A stretch of 64,000 nucleotides of DNA from Adiantum capillus-veneris (GCA_014529385.2 CM043962.1:39426098-39490097); one strand, 5' to 3'; shown: positions 47,770-60,248, counted from the stretch's first letter. Notes: generated by a model not told the origin, from the letters alone. Translations and numbers: made by a program.

Positions 47770-48880
47770 GTGGCTCCACAAAGATGCAGGTCTAGATCAT
47801 CGCCCACTCCTCCCAAGAGGAAAAGATCAACAAACATTCCTTCTCCTCATCATTTCTTCGAAAGGGAAGAGAGGCACAAAGGGCTAGAAAGAGGTCACTC
47901 TCTTCTTCTTTTTCTGCACCTTCCTCCTCCTTCGATGAAAGTTATGTCTATTGTCCTAAAGAATACAAGAGGGGAGGACATCATAAATCATATCCTACAT
48001 GGCAAAGGTCACAAAAGCTAAATAAGTTCAAGGAAGGTGGAAAGAGTATGTCTTTTCTCACCTATGATCGCCCCTTTGGTGCTACCAACAAAGTGTTGGC
48101 CTTCATCCAACAATTTGATGCGGACTGTGGAGATGAGAGCTTCACACAGTCCTCCAAGCTACACCATGTAGCTATGCACTTCCAAAAATCAGCTCGTCAA
48201 TGGTGGGCTAGCCTTCGTGGCAACGGGGAAGCCCCAAAGACATGGAAAACTATATGAGTTTCCATCATGAAGCAATTCCTTGCAAGTGATGCAAAGGACA
48301 AAGTGCTTACCAAATGGTGAAGCTTGAAGCTTCTCTCTCATGAGTCTATCCACAAGATGTAGACAAGTTTTGGGATTTACATCTCAAGGCTACTTTCTTT
48401 CAAAAGATAGACTTTGCTAAGCAAAAGTAGCAATTCTATGTGGGATTACCTAAAGAGATGGCCAAATACATCAACTCTCAACGGCCTGGTTCTATCACCG
48501 AAGTGATCTATCACACCATGGTTGCTTCATGCATCAATTTCCATCAAGGGGCTAGACAGAATGTCAAGCCCATGGAAAACAAAGACAAAAATGATGCAAA
48601 GGGGAAAACCAATGCTCAAAATTCTTCCCAAGTCACTTCCAACAACAACAACAACAATCGGTCCAAGGAGAAGGGACTTTACAAAGGTAAAAACAAACTC
48701 TCTCCTAAAGAGATTAAAGCTTTTTGTAAGGACCATAAGTGTTTCAAGTGTGGGGAGCAAGGACATGGCTATCATTCTTGCCCCAAGAAGAATGCTCGCA
48801 ATGAGACTCCTAGGGCTTCCACTATCGAAGCTCCCAAAGAGGATGCTCATTGCAAAGGATCATCGCTTTCCTATGTTTGG
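47770..48880 (+). pseudogene. Chromovirus gag with CCHC zinc knuckle
   Basis: Structural protein of the retroelement. The gag core near 48045-48260 has FGATNKVLAFIQQFD, SKLHHVAMHFQKSARQWW and LRGNGEAPKTW; it breaks with a stop at 48255 and shifts near 48300-48430. A later piece (from 48440) carries an Asn/Lys-rich linker and the knuckle CFKCGEQGHGYHSC near 48740-48780, which fits C-x2-C-x4-H-x4-C with all ligands present. Confidence 0.75.
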
Positions 48881-49234
48881 GGAAAGGTAAGAGAGCATGA
48901 TGTCTTCATCTTTTTTGACCCTATCTCTACTCACAACTTCATATCAATGGAGTTGGCCACCAAGTTGGGCATTCAAGCTTTTGAGATGGGAGATATGGTA
49001 ATGGCTTACACAATTTTCAAGGGACAACAAGACTCCGTTACTCCCTTGATTGGAAAGTTGAGGCTTCATGTCCAAATCTATGTCAACAAAGAATTATTTT
49101 TCATCTCTCCTCTCCAACATGAGGATGCTATCCTAGGGGCGCCATCGTTTGATCGCATGGCTACCAATATGAGGTTCCCTGAAAGGAGAATCTACTTCAC
49201 CTACAAAGGGAAAGAACATGTATATAGATTCTAG
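48881..49234 (+). pseudogene. Chromovirus aspartic protease region
   Basis: Same open frame as the zinc knuckle. FFDPISTHNFIS near 48913-48948 is the active-site segment (usually FDxGSTHNFIS), with Asp kept and Gly changed to Ile. Later EDAILGAPSFDRM matches the flap-distal DxILGxxWL motif with Trp-Leu changed. The Gly loss would likely block activity. Confidence 0.7.
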
Positions 49235-50760
49235 TGAGCGTGGTCGCACTATTCCACTTGTAAATCCTCTTGCTTTTGATAAGTCAATGAAGAGCTCAGT
49301 TTCTGCATACATGATTTTTGTCAAAGAGTCTCTAAAAGATCCTAATGTTTCATCAAATATAAATGGTAGGAATCAAGAAGAGTTAGACTTGTCTAATTTT
49401 CTAAAAGGATTCCAAGATGTGCTCATCGATGATATCCCTATGGACTTACCTCCAAAACGAGGGGATGATGACCATCGAATTGAGATCCTTCCAGGAAGCT
49501 CACCACCTAACAAGCCTCCTTATTGGGTCTCACAAGCTCAACAAGAGGAGATCATGAGGTAAGTACAGGAACTGGTAGACAAAGGGATGGTGAGGCCTAG
49601 TTCCTCTCCCTTTTTTTCTCCAGTTCTTTTAGTGCAAAAAAAAGATGGTACATACTGTATGTGTGTGGACTATCGAGCACTAAACCACATCACTATCAAA
49701 AACAGATTTTCCGTGCCTCGAGTAGAAGATCTGTTTGATAAGCTACAAGGATTAGTTCAGTAGGATTGACCTTAAAAGTGGCTGTCATCAAACAAGGATA
49801 GTGGATGAAGATATCCTAAAGACCATGTTTCACACAACATTTGGTCTTTATGAATATCTAGTCATGCCTTTGGATTGACTACTGCACCAGCTATGTTCAA
49901 TCGTCTAATCGAGAAAAAATTTAGACCTTATCGCAAATTCACTGGAATGTTATTTGATGATATCATCATCTACTCCAAGTCTTTGGAAGAACATAAGCAA
50001 CATCTCCAAGTGATTTTTTAAGCATTGAGGGAGAACAAGATTTTTCTTAACCAAAAGAAAAGTGAATTTTTCCTTCAAGAGATTCAATATCTAGGTCATA
50101 TTATCTCTCAAGATGGTATCCATATGGATCCATCAAAGTTAGAGGTAATAAAAGCATGGCCTAATCCAAGGAATCTACATGAGCTAAGAAGATTTATTGG
50201 TATGTACGCATACTATAGACACTTCATAGCAAAATTATCTCAAATAGCAGGACCACTACATGACTTAACTAAGAAGAACGTTAAGCATGTATGGACTACT
50301 AAGGAGCAAAATTCTTTTGATAAGCTCAAGGAGAATCTTACCTCCCAGCCAATCCTCATGCTTCCGGATCTCTCAAAGCCATTTGAGGTCCAATGTGATG
50401 TTTGTGATGATTTCCTTGGAGTATTTTTTCTTCAAGAAGGGCATGCCATAGAATATGAGAGACGAAGGCTCAATACGGATGAACGAGTCTTGGGCATTTA
50501 TGAGAAAGAGATTTAGCTGTTCTACATGCCCTAAACACATGGAAGCACTACCTATTGGGGACTCCATTCATTTTACGCACCGACCACCAAAGTCTCAAAT
50601 ATTTCATGACACAAACCAAGCTTTCCAACAAACAAACGAGGTGGGAAAATTTTCTTTCACAATTTGATTTTCATATTGCTCACATTGCTAGTAAGCACAA
50701 TCAAGTAAGCACACATTGCTAGTAAGCACAATCAAGTGGCCGATGCACTTTCACGATGAC
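49235..50760 (+). pseudogene. Chromovirus reverse transcriptase and RNase H
   Basis: RT motifs: HRIEILPGSSPPNKPPYW, MVRPSSSPFFSPVLLVQKKDG, CVDYRALNHITIKNRF (to about 49710), then a frame-damaged stretch, [14 protein letters not shown], and MLFDDIIIYSKSLEEH near 49950-49990 with the catalytic FDD. After LGHIISQDGI come the thumb motif LRRFIGMYAYYRHFI and RNase H start FEVQCDVCDDFLG. The RNase H end (HNQVADALSR) is near 50735-50760. A 29-bp direct duplication, CACATTGCTAGTAAGCACAA plus TCAAGTAAG, lies at about 50680-50737 just before it. Stops at 49561, 50021 and 50514. Confidence 0.82.
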
Positions 50761-50879
50761 CAAAAGTTAATGCAGTGTCTATAGCTACTCACAATGATCT
50801 ATCCTCTATGATAGATGAGTATGCTACTGACCTTAACTTTAGAGACATAATGTGAGCCCTTGATTTGGGGAAGAAATAG

Positions 50880-52254
50880 GAACAATTCACCTTGCACGAT
50901 GGTTATCTTCTCCATGGAAATAGGCTATGTGTTACCCATTCCCTTTGTGAGAAAGTTATGTTTGACTCATACGCTCCTCCCTATGTGGGACATAGAGGTA
51001 TTCAACCTATTCTTTGAGGAGTAGAGACACATTTCTATTGGCCTACTATGAAAGTGGACATACAAGAGTATGTTTCAAAATTCATAGTATGCCAAAAGAC
51101 CAAATATGATAGAGGGAAGCAACCTGGATTACTCCAGTCATGCCCATCCCAAATTCACCATGGGAGAGCATATCCATGGATTTCATCTTTGGATTGCCCA
51201 AGTCTATCCATGGGCATACGGGAATATGGACAATAGCTGATAGGTTTAGCAAGAAAGCACACTTTATTCCTGTCAAAAATACTATTAAGGCACACCATAT
51301 GGCAACTCTCTTCATATCTCAGATTTTCAAACACCATGGATTAGTAACATCCATTGTGTCAGATAGAGATCGTAGAATGTGACCAATAATTTTTGGAAAG
51401 GTTGAAAATCTAGGACCAAGGTTGAATTTCTCTTTGGCCTATCGCCCACAAACGGATGTCCAAAGTGAGATAACCAATCTTCGATACTCGATTTACTCAA
51501 GAATTATGTTACCAAAGTAGATCAATGCTCACAATGGGAAAAGTACTTACCTCTTATAGAGTATGCCTACACTAATATTGTACATACTTCTATGGGAAAA
51601 GCACCTTTTGAGATCATTGAGGGAAGACCAAAAAATCCCTTGCTACTCAAAGTACATGGGAAGATCTTCACTGTCGATAAGTATAGCCATGACCTACAAG
51701 AATCTTTTCAAAAGATTAAGGAGGCTATATCTATCTCTCAACAAAGGCAAAAAGCTACTGATGACAAGCATAGAACGGCCCTAACGCTCAAAGAAAATGA
51801 TTGGGTCTTGCTTAAGTTTCCTAAGGCTCGATTAAGGCAAACGACGGGCAAAAATCCTACAGGCCATCAAAAGTATTATGCTAAGCTAGAAAAAAGATAC
51901 TATGGTCCTCTCCAAGTCTTGAAGCCCATAAATGAGACGGCTTACCAACTCAAGTTGCCCAACCATTGCATTATACATAATGCCTTTCATGTGAGCCTAC
52001 TTAAGCCCTACAAAGGAGAGCCACCAAGTGAACCAATTATCGAAGACCCTCCCAAAGTTGAAGACCAAGAAGAGGTGCTACAACCCGAAGCGATCCTTCG
52101 GCATGAAGACAAGGTACTACGACATGGTAAGATTATCCGACGGTATCTTATTAAATTCAAAAATTATCCTTTTGAAGATGCTATATGGATGCAAGGAATA
52201 CAACTTAAGGATAGTATGAACCTTGTCAATGCTTACAATGAGACATTAGAGTAA
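50880..52254 (+). pseudogene. Chromovirus integrase with C-terminal chromodomain
   Basis: HHCC-type zinc region near 50985-51110 (HRGIQPI, FYWPTMKVDI, CQKTKYDR). Catalytic core: ISMDFIFGLPKS with the first Asp near 51175, IVSDRDRRM with the second Asp near 51360, AYRPQTDVQSEI with Glu near 51467. From 51592 a 220-codon open piece holds the GPF/GPY-like module (KRYYGPLQVL, AYQLKLPNHCIIHNAFHVSLLKPY) and a chromodomain at about 52090-52230 (RRYLIKFKNYPFEDAIWM), which targets integration to modified chromatin in this clade. One frame break near 51150 and stops near 51380 and 51500. Confidence 0.83.
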
Positions 52255-52614
52255 GCAAATGTACAAATTTCTTTTAAATGACCCATGTTTTTTGTCTTAT
52301 AAGACTAGTTCTCTTTTGAATTGTGCACAAATTTAAATAGTATGCATGCTTAGACTCATTTTTGTTATGACGACGTCTCTCAAACACCAAGTAGAATTTG
52401 TCACTCTACTTTAAGAAAATGAAATAGACTAAAGAGCAGACATTCTTGCGATAGCTATGTCTCCCAAGAACCAAATGGATTAGTCATCCATCTTGGAAAG
52501 ATATTGTAGGGTAAAAAGGGATCCTCTACCCGCTAAGTAAGATTTAATAATGACTAAGGCTTTATCTCTTCTACCTCATAGTCGAGGATGACTATGATTT
52601 CAATAGAGAGGTAT

Positions 52615-54162
52615 TGTCATAAAATCTAATATCTAACCAGCCCAGATGATTTTCTCATATTAAATTGATTATTTAATGTGGGAGAGTAAATGGGAACAAG
52701 GGTTAAGATATAGACATGCGCTTATAGATCTATCTCAACACGGGGCCAATGGTAAAGTGGCCCAAATGAGAGATGGTCTATCAAAGAGCAAGGCTAACCA
52801 ATGGAGCATAATATCTACGGTTAGCTTCATTGAAGACCTCCAATAGTTAGTGTAAAAGTCCTTTGACCTTAGGTAAGCTAGGTCTGAGCTTGAGGTGGGA
52901 ACCGGGCAATAGCTTAAGGTGCTTGAGGTGCTTGTCATGCTTGATGACTAAGGTGCTTGTCATGCTTGAGATGCTAGGGCTGCACTTGAGGTGAGAACCC
53001 AAACCAAGCTTGAAGTGCTTAAGGGCCAAGCTTGTGGTGGGAATTGGGCCTAAGCTTGAGGGGCTTGAGGTGTCAAAATTCAAGATTCAATCCCTACAAG
53101 GAGGGGCGGAGCCCTACATGAGGGGGGATGAGAGAGAACACCCACACACTCACTCAAGCCATACTTGATACAAAGAAAGCATAAGGGACACTTGTCAAGT
53201 TCCTCCTCATGTTGTCCTCATGGTGTGCATGAAGCCTATTGTTTGGCCACCCAAGGGGTCTAATGATAATTTAGAAGATTTAATTAATTATCTTTGCATT
53301 TATCAAGGCCTCTCTCTCAAAGGGGAAAGGGGGACACTTGTCCCAAGGCTACCCTTGTTGCTTGTAATGCCTATGCTTGTGATTGGCTAGGCCTGGAGGG
53401 GTCCAATGAGCTTCAAGCATGAGCTACAAGGGGGGGTCTACCAAATCAAGCTAGGGGGTTTCTTAGGGGGTATACTCTCCCACACACACTCACACACTCT
53501 CTCATTGTGCATTGTGCAAAGTGCAAGAGCCCCCTCTCCTTCTCCAAGCAAGTAGAGGTTGAGAGCCTACACCAACACTCTTGGCTATGGGGTGCAAATC
53601 CAACCAAGAGCTATGCTTCAATGATTAATCTTGATATCTTCTCCATCTTCATTACTATGCTATTATGTATGCTATGATAACTGAGGAACTAATTTTTTCT
53701 CCTATGAAATGTTTCTTCTTCCTCTTCCCTACCCTCATTCCTTGGTAGCTCTCTCCACCTTCGAAGGTGTTTGAGGTCTTGGGACTGAGGCTTGGGATAG
53801 TTAAAGCTTTCCACAAAGTTTATGTTATGCTTGTGATGCGTGAAGCTTTCCATCTTCATTGCATCACCTAGTTCACAAGAAACACAAAGATTGTATTGTA
53901 ACAAGTCTCTCTTAATGGTAGAAATCATAATACAAATGCCTATTGGAGGGGGGACTAGTTCCACATAAATCCAGTCCTCAACTATTTTCATGTTCTCTAA
54001 ATTCTCTCTATTGCAAAAGTATTATTCATGCCAAGTTAACTAATTGCTACGTTTATGTTGGTATCTTCATTTATGTTCACCCGCTATGCTCACATAGTAA
54101 CTTCTCAAAAGTACTCTCATTAATTTCCGCTACTCTCAAGTTAATAGGCCAATTCCATTACA
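52615..54162 (+). repeat. Gypsy 3' LTR (about 1.55 kb)
   Basis: Starts TGTCATAAAATC after the purine-rich AATAGAGAGGTAT and ends CATTACA. Includes Leu/Glu-like GCTTGAGGTGCTTG repeats at 52880-53070. The end is supported by the flanking repeat reconstruction; only the first 230 bp can be checked against the 5' copy. Confidence 0.7.
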
Positions 54163-54430
54163 TGACGCCATCGTCAACTCCATCGTGATGGAGCTGATCA
54201 AGAACGGCACCGTCAAGGGAGCTAATGAGCCATGCACATAAAGGGTGATGGGGCCGTGTGGATCGATGTGTGAGCCACACAAGGATCAAAGAGTGCATGA
54301 AGGACGGAGCGAACGACGCCACCTCCGACTTTATCGTGATGGAGCCGATAACATTGGCGAGGCCAACGGGACGGCGTGCATGGGTGAGGCGGCGGGAGGG
54401 CGTGGGCGGATGAATGAGCCAAGATGATAG
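54163..54430. repeat. GC-rich repeat, right part
   Basis: Units of GACGCCA(C/T)...CCATCGTGATGGAGC, e.g. at 54164, 54304 and later, continuing the sequence interrupted at 47463. Confidence 0.65.
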
Positions 54431-54544
54431 GTGTGTTCAAGAGGGTCAGCGGGTGCGTGAAGAACAAAGAGGACAAGGCCATGGAAGATGACACCAGGAC
54501 AAGGCCGGTAACATCGACGTGGCCACCTGTGTTATAGCTAGAAG

Positions 54545-54964
54545 GATGGCCACGAGTCTTTTTAGGGGTGGACAAATGGATTCAAAACCCACCCGTGAAA
54601 AGTGATGTGGCCATTTGATATGGTTTGGGTGGTTCCAAACCATACTATACGCTAAAATGGATTGTACACGTCATACGATCCATTTTACCACAGAGTATGG
54701 GCCTTGGCTATGCAACTTTGCACGGGTTGGGAAATAGCGCTCATCTCCACCCGTGAAAATTTTTGTGGCCATCCAATATCATTCGGGAGGTCTTGATACA
54801 TAATATACGCTCAAATTGGCCATATGAGCCATAACTTTGTAGGGATGGGTAAATGGTTCTCACCCTCACACGTGAGAATTCTCTTGACCATCCGATATGG
54901 TTTGGGTGGTCTCTACTCATACTATGCCCTAAAATGGGTGGTATGTGCCATACGACCCATTTTA
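54545..54964. repeat. About 178-bp palindromic satellite, left part
   Basis: Diverged monomers containing GTGGCCATCCGATATGGTTT, GGTGGTC...CCATACTATG, CTAAAATGG and its complement CCCATTTTA. The array is interrupted by the copia element and continues from 60249. Confidence 0.8.
54960..54964 (+). repeat. Copia target-site duplication, left
   Basis: TTTTA immediately before the 5' LTR, repeated at 60244-60248. Confidence 0.9.
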
Positions 54965-55286
54965 TGTTGAGATGTCGAGCTCTACACCTTGAGCTGGCAT
55001 CCACTATGGGTCTTGGCCGCTTATGGCATTTACTCACTGGCGCGTTAGGTGACCGACACGGAGGATCTCTGCCAGTGATTCTACAGCTGGACTACACTTA
55101 TAGTGCCAGCCTAGTACGCTTCTAGCGAGTTCACACTTAGTGACCGCATGTACACATGTGCTACTTTTCAGCTTTAGCACTTAGTCATTTTGTACTCTCT
55201 TTTCTGTGAAGAAGAAGAAGAAGCTTTCCATCTCTGTGTGCTTTGTGCTTGTCTTGTGTAGCTCTCTTGCATCCTCATTCTTTACA
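54965..55286 (+). repeat. Copia 5' LTR (322 bp)
   Basis: TGTTGAGATGTCGAGC to CATTCTTTACA. Differs from the 3' LTR in the GGCCGCTTATGG, TACACATG and TTTTCTGTG segments (four single-base changes). Confidence 0.95.
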
Positions 55287-55298
55287 TGGTATCAGAGC
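55287..55298 (+). other. Primer binding site, initiator tRNA-Met type
   Basis: TGGTATCAGAGC directly after the 5' LTR, complementary to the 3' end of plant initiator tRNA-Met. Confidence 0.93.
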
Positions 55299-55599
55299 CT
55301 GGTGCAGGCAAGAGAGGCTAAGAGAGCAAGAGCATCACAATCCCTTCGTTCGCAATCCACGACCAGATGCCGAAGGCGCCTCGCGCAGCGAAAAACATTT
55401 TAGGGGTTTTTCGCACAAGTTTCTGAACAGGTCTCCAAAGTGCAGTATACAGAGATTTACTGTACAAGTACAGTGGTTGTATGTACGCTTGATTGTGGAC
55501 ACTCGTTGAGTGTAGAAAGCGTTACAGGAACCACGATAGCACGTTCAGCAGATTTGCAGGTTTTTGCAGATTGCAGCTATTTTGTCTTAGTGCTTCAAG

Positions 55600-58500
55600 A
55601 TGTCTGACGGTTTCAGTCAGATTGTTACTGAGAAGCTTGAGAAAAATAACTACCCTGCATGGAAGTTCAGAATAACAAATTTCCTAAAAGGAAAAGGTTA
55701 TTGGGACTATGTAGAAGGAGACAATGAAAAGGAACCAGAGATTCCCGAGGCAAATGCTACAGCAGAACAAAGGAAAGCTTTGAGGGACTGGCAACAAGGC
55801 CAGAGCAAAGTGATGTATTGGCTTTCTATGAGCATCACAGATGGCATGATGGGCTATCTACAGGATGCTGAAACCCCCGCCATTGCATGGAAAAACTTAG
55901 GCAGAGTGTTCGAGGTGAACACCAAGGCCAGGAAGCTTCAACTAAAGTCGGAGCTAAATCAGGTTAAGAGGAACAACCTCTCCATCAATGATTATGCTTT
56001 GAAGATCAAGAGTATCATTGAGGCTCTTGGATCTATTAAAGTCTCAGTGGAAGACAATGACATTGTCCGTGCATGCTTGGATGGTCTAGGAGATGAGTAT
56101 GTACATTTTAGGTCTTCCATGAATACAAGAGACGACATCCCCGTGTTCCAAGATTTGATTTCTATGCTTATTCTTGAGGAGAAGAACCTTGACACATCTT
56201 CTTCTCATGGCAGAAATAATTTTGAACTGGCCTTCTATTCTAACTCCAACAGAGGTAGAGGTAGAGGTCGTGGTCGAGGCCCAAGGGGTTGCAGGGGCCA
56301 ATTTCTGGAAGGTCAATCAAATCAAAACAATACAGGTGGTAGGGGAAACCAGTCTCAAGGCAGGGGGAGTTAAAGAGGTCGTGGTACAGGATCAAGCAGG
56401 CAGCAACATACTCCAGATAGTAGATAATGTTGGACTTGTGGTGAAAGAGGTCACATGTCACGTGACTGTCCAAAGGGAAAAGCAAGTAGAAAGAGAGAAC
56501 AGGGCAACTATGCATCTACTAGCAGAGATACAGATGACAGCAAAAATGAGCGCATGTTTGTTATGCAACATGTAATGAATACAATGACTGCAGAGAATTC
56601 CACCCAAGATGATGTTTGGTATGTGGATTCAGGTGCCTCTAATCACATGACGTCTCGTGGAGAGTGGTTTAGAGATATGCGCAAACCAGATGTGTCAGGC
56701 TATGTGCAGACAGGAGATGACACAGCTCACCCGATTGCTCATGTAGGGGATATACCTCTAAATACGAAGAGTGGGAAATCAAAGTACTTAGCAGATGTAC
56801 TTCATGTCCCAAACATTACAAAGAATCTTGTTTCTGTTGGACAAATGGTTGAGCAGGGTTTGCAGGTTCGCTTCAATCCAAATGGCTGTTATGTAGAAGA
56901 TTTCCAGAATGGCTGTAAGCTGATCACAGAGGGCAAATGTGTGGGCAGAATGTTTACGCTGAATGTAGACATGCCTGAGGTAAAAGCTGCATTATTTGCA
57001 CAGGGCACAGGTGTTGTGGCTGATGTTGACATTTGGCACAAACGCATTGGCCATGTCAATGAGCAGAGATTGCGCAGCATGCAATCAAAACAGATTGTAA
57101 AAGGTTTGCCCAAATTCAAGGTGGATGGTATGCATAAAGTGTGTGCAGCATGCCAGTTTGGAAAACAGTCAAAGGGCTCATTTCCACATGAGCGCAATGT
57201 ATGTAAAAAGCCACTTGAGGTGGTGCACACAGATGTTTGGGGTCCAACGGATACTGCAAGTATACATGGTTGCAGGTATTATGTCTCTTTCATTGATGAC
57301 CATACAAGGAAAGTATGGGTCTACTTCATGCGTAACAAAAGTGAAGTGTTTGGTCACTTTCAAGACTTCAAAGTCATGATTGAGAAGGAGACAGATATGC
57401 AAATCAAGACATTGAGGTCAGATGGAGGGGGAGAGTACTTCTCCAATGATTTTTCAGATTTTCTGCGAATGCATGGTATACACAGGCAGTTTACATGCAG
57501 ATATACTCCACAGCAGAATGGGGTCGCAGAAAGGAAAAACAGGCACATTGCAGAGGTTGCACGTGCATTGATGAATGAGAAGAACATGCCTCATCATTTC
57601 TGGGCTGAAGCTGTAAATACAGCTGTGTACATTATGAATAGGACACCTACAGCTGCGGTGCATGATGTAACACCTGAGGAAAAGTTTACATGTACAAAGC
57701 CTGATTTGGCACACTTGAAAGTGTTTGGCTGCATAGCTTACGTGCATGTACCAGATGAGTTGCGTAGGAAATTGGATCCTAAAGCAGAGAAATGTATTCT
57801 TGTGGGATATTCCCTTGAACAAAAGGGGTACAGGTGCTACAATCCTACTACACGAGAATTACGAGTGAGCAGAGATGTAGTCTTTGATGAGATGAGCAGC
57901 TGGTACAGTAATGCACATGGCACTATTGGGACTGATGTAAAAGATGATGTGGTTGTACAAAATGTGAGGCCACAGTCACAGGTTTTGAGTGGACCACAAG
58001 AGTCCTCTTCTCATGGCTCTGTTGAGAAACCATGGAATGGTAGACTACGTACGCAGGTTACTCCACCAACAGGTACAGGGAATGTATCACGAAAAGGAAA
58101 GGAAAAGGTTGATGAACCTCCCTTTATGGTTGATGCATCATCAGGTTTTTCACATGTAGACATGGATTCAGATGGTTCTGAACAAAGTCTTGATGAGGAA
58201 TTTGGAATTCCGGCTGTCAGGACACCTGGTGTAAGGAAAGTACAAGAAGATGCTAGAGGGCAAAGGAGTGACCAAGGACCGCGCAGATCTAATAGAGTCA
58301 GAAATCCAGTTCAGAAATTGACTTATGATGGGTATCTAGCGCATCACCAAGCCTACATGGCTAAGGTGATACAGGATGTGGAGCCCACATGTTTTGAGGA
58401 TGCAGTTGGAAATGTGCATTGGGATGATGCAATGAATGAAGAGATGGCTGCATTGGAAGCAAATGACACATGGGAGTTGGTGCCATTGCCAAGTGGCAAG

Positions 58501-59949
58501 AAAGCTATTGGCTGTAAATGGGTGTATAAAACCAAGCATAAGGCTGATGGTAACATTGAGTGTCACAAGGCAAGGCTGGTCGCAAAGGGTTATGCACAGA
58601 CGTATGGCATAGACTATGAGGAGACCTTTGCTCCAGTGGCAAAGATGACGACTGTGAGAGCTGTCATAGCAGTGGCTGCATCTAGAGGATGGATTATGTA
58701 TCAAATGGATGTAAAGAATGCCTTCTTGAATGGTGAGTTGTAAGAGGAAGTGTATATGGATCAGCCACCTGGTTATGTCGATCCAGGTTACCCAGATTAT
58801 GTATGCAGACTTCTCAAAGCTTTGTATGGTTTGAAGCAAGGCTCTAGAGCATGGTATGATAGGATTGCCAAGTATCTTGTCAGTATTGGTTTTAGGAGAG
58901 CTCATGCTGATCATTCACTCTATGTACGTGAGAGTGATGTGGGGATTGTGGTCATTACCATATATGTAGATGACCTTATTATTGTTGGTGACAATGCTAT
59001 GGAGATTGACCATGTGAAGGGTCTTCTCAAACAGGAGTTTGAAATGAAAGATTTGGGCGAGTTGCGCTACTTTCTTGGCATTGAGGTGATCAGGACTCCA
59101 GAGGGTGTATGGCTGTCACAGAGACAATATGCTTTGGACATGTTGTCAAAGTATGGTATGGCTGATTGTAAGCCGATTTCCATTCCCTTGGATGTGAATG
59201 CAAAGCTGAGTGCAGAGAAGGGTGATGTTGTTGAGGATGTCAATATGTACAGGAAGATGGTGGGTAGTCTAATCTACTTGACTATCACGAGGCCAGACTT
59301 GAGCTACACAGTAGGCTTGGAGAGTCAGTTCATGCAACTTCCGAGGAAGCCACATTTGGATGGAGTACGACGCACACTTAGGTATGTGCAAGGTACTCTT
59401 GACTACGCATTGTTCTATGCAGCAGATGCACCATTAGCATTGTATGGGTATACAGATGCAGATTGGGTAGGTAGCATTGTTGATAGGAGATCTACGAGTG
59501 GCTTCATGTTCTCTTTTGGGAGTGCTGCTGTTACTTGGAGCAGCAAAAAGCAGCCTACGGTTGCTTTATCGAGCACAGAGGCCGAGTACAGAGGTGCAGC
59601 AGTTGCGGCGTGCGAGGTAGCTTGGCTACGCACATTACTTGAGGACTTGGGAGTGCAGGTGGACCAGCAGATTTTCATCCATTGTGACAACCTCAGCAGC
59701 ATGCAGTTGGCTAGGAACCCAGTGTTCCATGCCAGGACCAAACACATAGAGGTCCATTACCACTACGTTCGAGAGCGAGTGTTGGCGGGCGACATCCACT
59801 TGGTCTACGTCAGCATAGAGGAGCAGATAGCGGATATCTTTACCAAGGCCCTCGGAGCTGAGAAGCTTCGACGTTTCCGGACTATGCTTGGACTCTGCGA
59901 CATGCAGAGCTCGAGAGGGAGTGTTGAGATGTCGAGCTCTACACCTTGA
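55600..59949 (+). pseudogene. Copia gag-pol polyprotein, one frame with three TAA stops
   Basis: 1449-codon frame from ATG at 55600, broken by TAA at 56371, 56425 and 58741 but with no frameshift. Domains: gag (EKLEKNNYPAWKFRI, 55600-56300), Gly/Arg-rich linker, zinc knuckle CWTCGERGHMSRDC at 56428, protease site WYVDSGASNHM near 56620, pre-integrase HKRIGHVNEQRL near 57040, integrase core (HTDVWGP, LRSDGGGEY, PQQNGVAERKNR), reverse transcriptase (KWVYKTKHKADG; KNAFLNGEL|stop|EEVYMDQPPGY; IYVDDLIIVGD near 58960) and RNase H (YTDADW, STEAEYR, ADIFTKALG near 59830). All catalytic residues seen are kept. The stop at 58741 stands where copia proteins usually have Gln (CAA-to-TAA). Confidence 0.93.
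59912..59921 (+). other. Copia polypurine tract
   Basis: CGAGAGGGAG immediately before the 3' LTR start. Confidence 0.85.
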
Positions 59950-60243
59950 GCTGGCATCCACTATGGGTCTTGGCTGCTTACGGCATTTACTCACTGGCGC
60001 GTTAGGTGACCGACACGGAGGATCTCTGCCAGTGATTCTACAGCTGGACTACACTTATAGTGCCAGCCTAGTACGCTTCTAGCGAGTTCACACTTAGTGA
60101 CCGCATGTACATATGTGCTACTTTTCAGCTTTAGCACTTAGTCATTTTGTACTCTCTTTTTTGTGAAGAAGAAGAAGAAGCTTTCCATCTCTGTGTGCTT
60201 TGTGCTTGTCTTGTGTAGCTCTCTTGCATCCTCATTCTTTACA
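59922..60243 (+). repeat. Copia 3' LTR (322 bp)
   Basis: Same length as the 5' LTR, 318 of 322 positions identical by my count. Confidence 0.95.
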
Positions 60244-60248
60244 TTTTA
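60244..60248 (+). repeat. Copia target-site duplication, right
   Basis: TTTTA after the 3' LTR, followed by ATGCATAGTTTGGGCC, the expected continuation of the satellite. Confidence 0.9.

Larger units (their letters stand above)
47464..54162 (+). mobile_element. Ty3/gypsy chromovirus, decayed, with truncated 5' LTR
   Basis: Begins TGTCATAAAATC and ends CCATTACA. Order: 5' LTR remnant, gag with zinc knuckle, protease, reverse transcriptase, RNase H, integrase, chromodomain, purine-rich tract, 3' LTR. Flanked by CGACG on the left and TGACG on the right, a 5-bp target duplication with one transition. Removing the element restores GACGCCATCGTCAACTCC-type repeat units like GACGCCACCTCCGAC at 54304. 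Many stops and shifts in pol. The 5' LTR lacks most of its length and no primer binding site is visible, so a deletion removed it. Confidence 0.85.
54965..60243 (+). mobile_element. Complete Ty1/copia retrotransposon, young insertion
   Basis: Two 322-bp LTRs (TGTTGAGATG...TTTACA) that differ at only four positions, all C/T, a tRNA-Met-type primer binding site, a single gag-pol frame, a polypurine tract and a perfect TTTTA target duplication. It interrupts the satellite inside one arm of its palindrome (CCCATTTTA|GCGCATAGTATGG type). Only three in-frame stops separate the frame from intact. Confidence 0.95.

Noticed and set aside
53641-54188. Short frames near the end of the gypsy 3' LTR
   Set aside because: LTR sequence; no protein family resemblance.
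56889-58914. Minus-strand frames up to 192 codons in the copia element
   Set aside because: They overlap the conserved integrase and reverse transcriptase on the plus strand.
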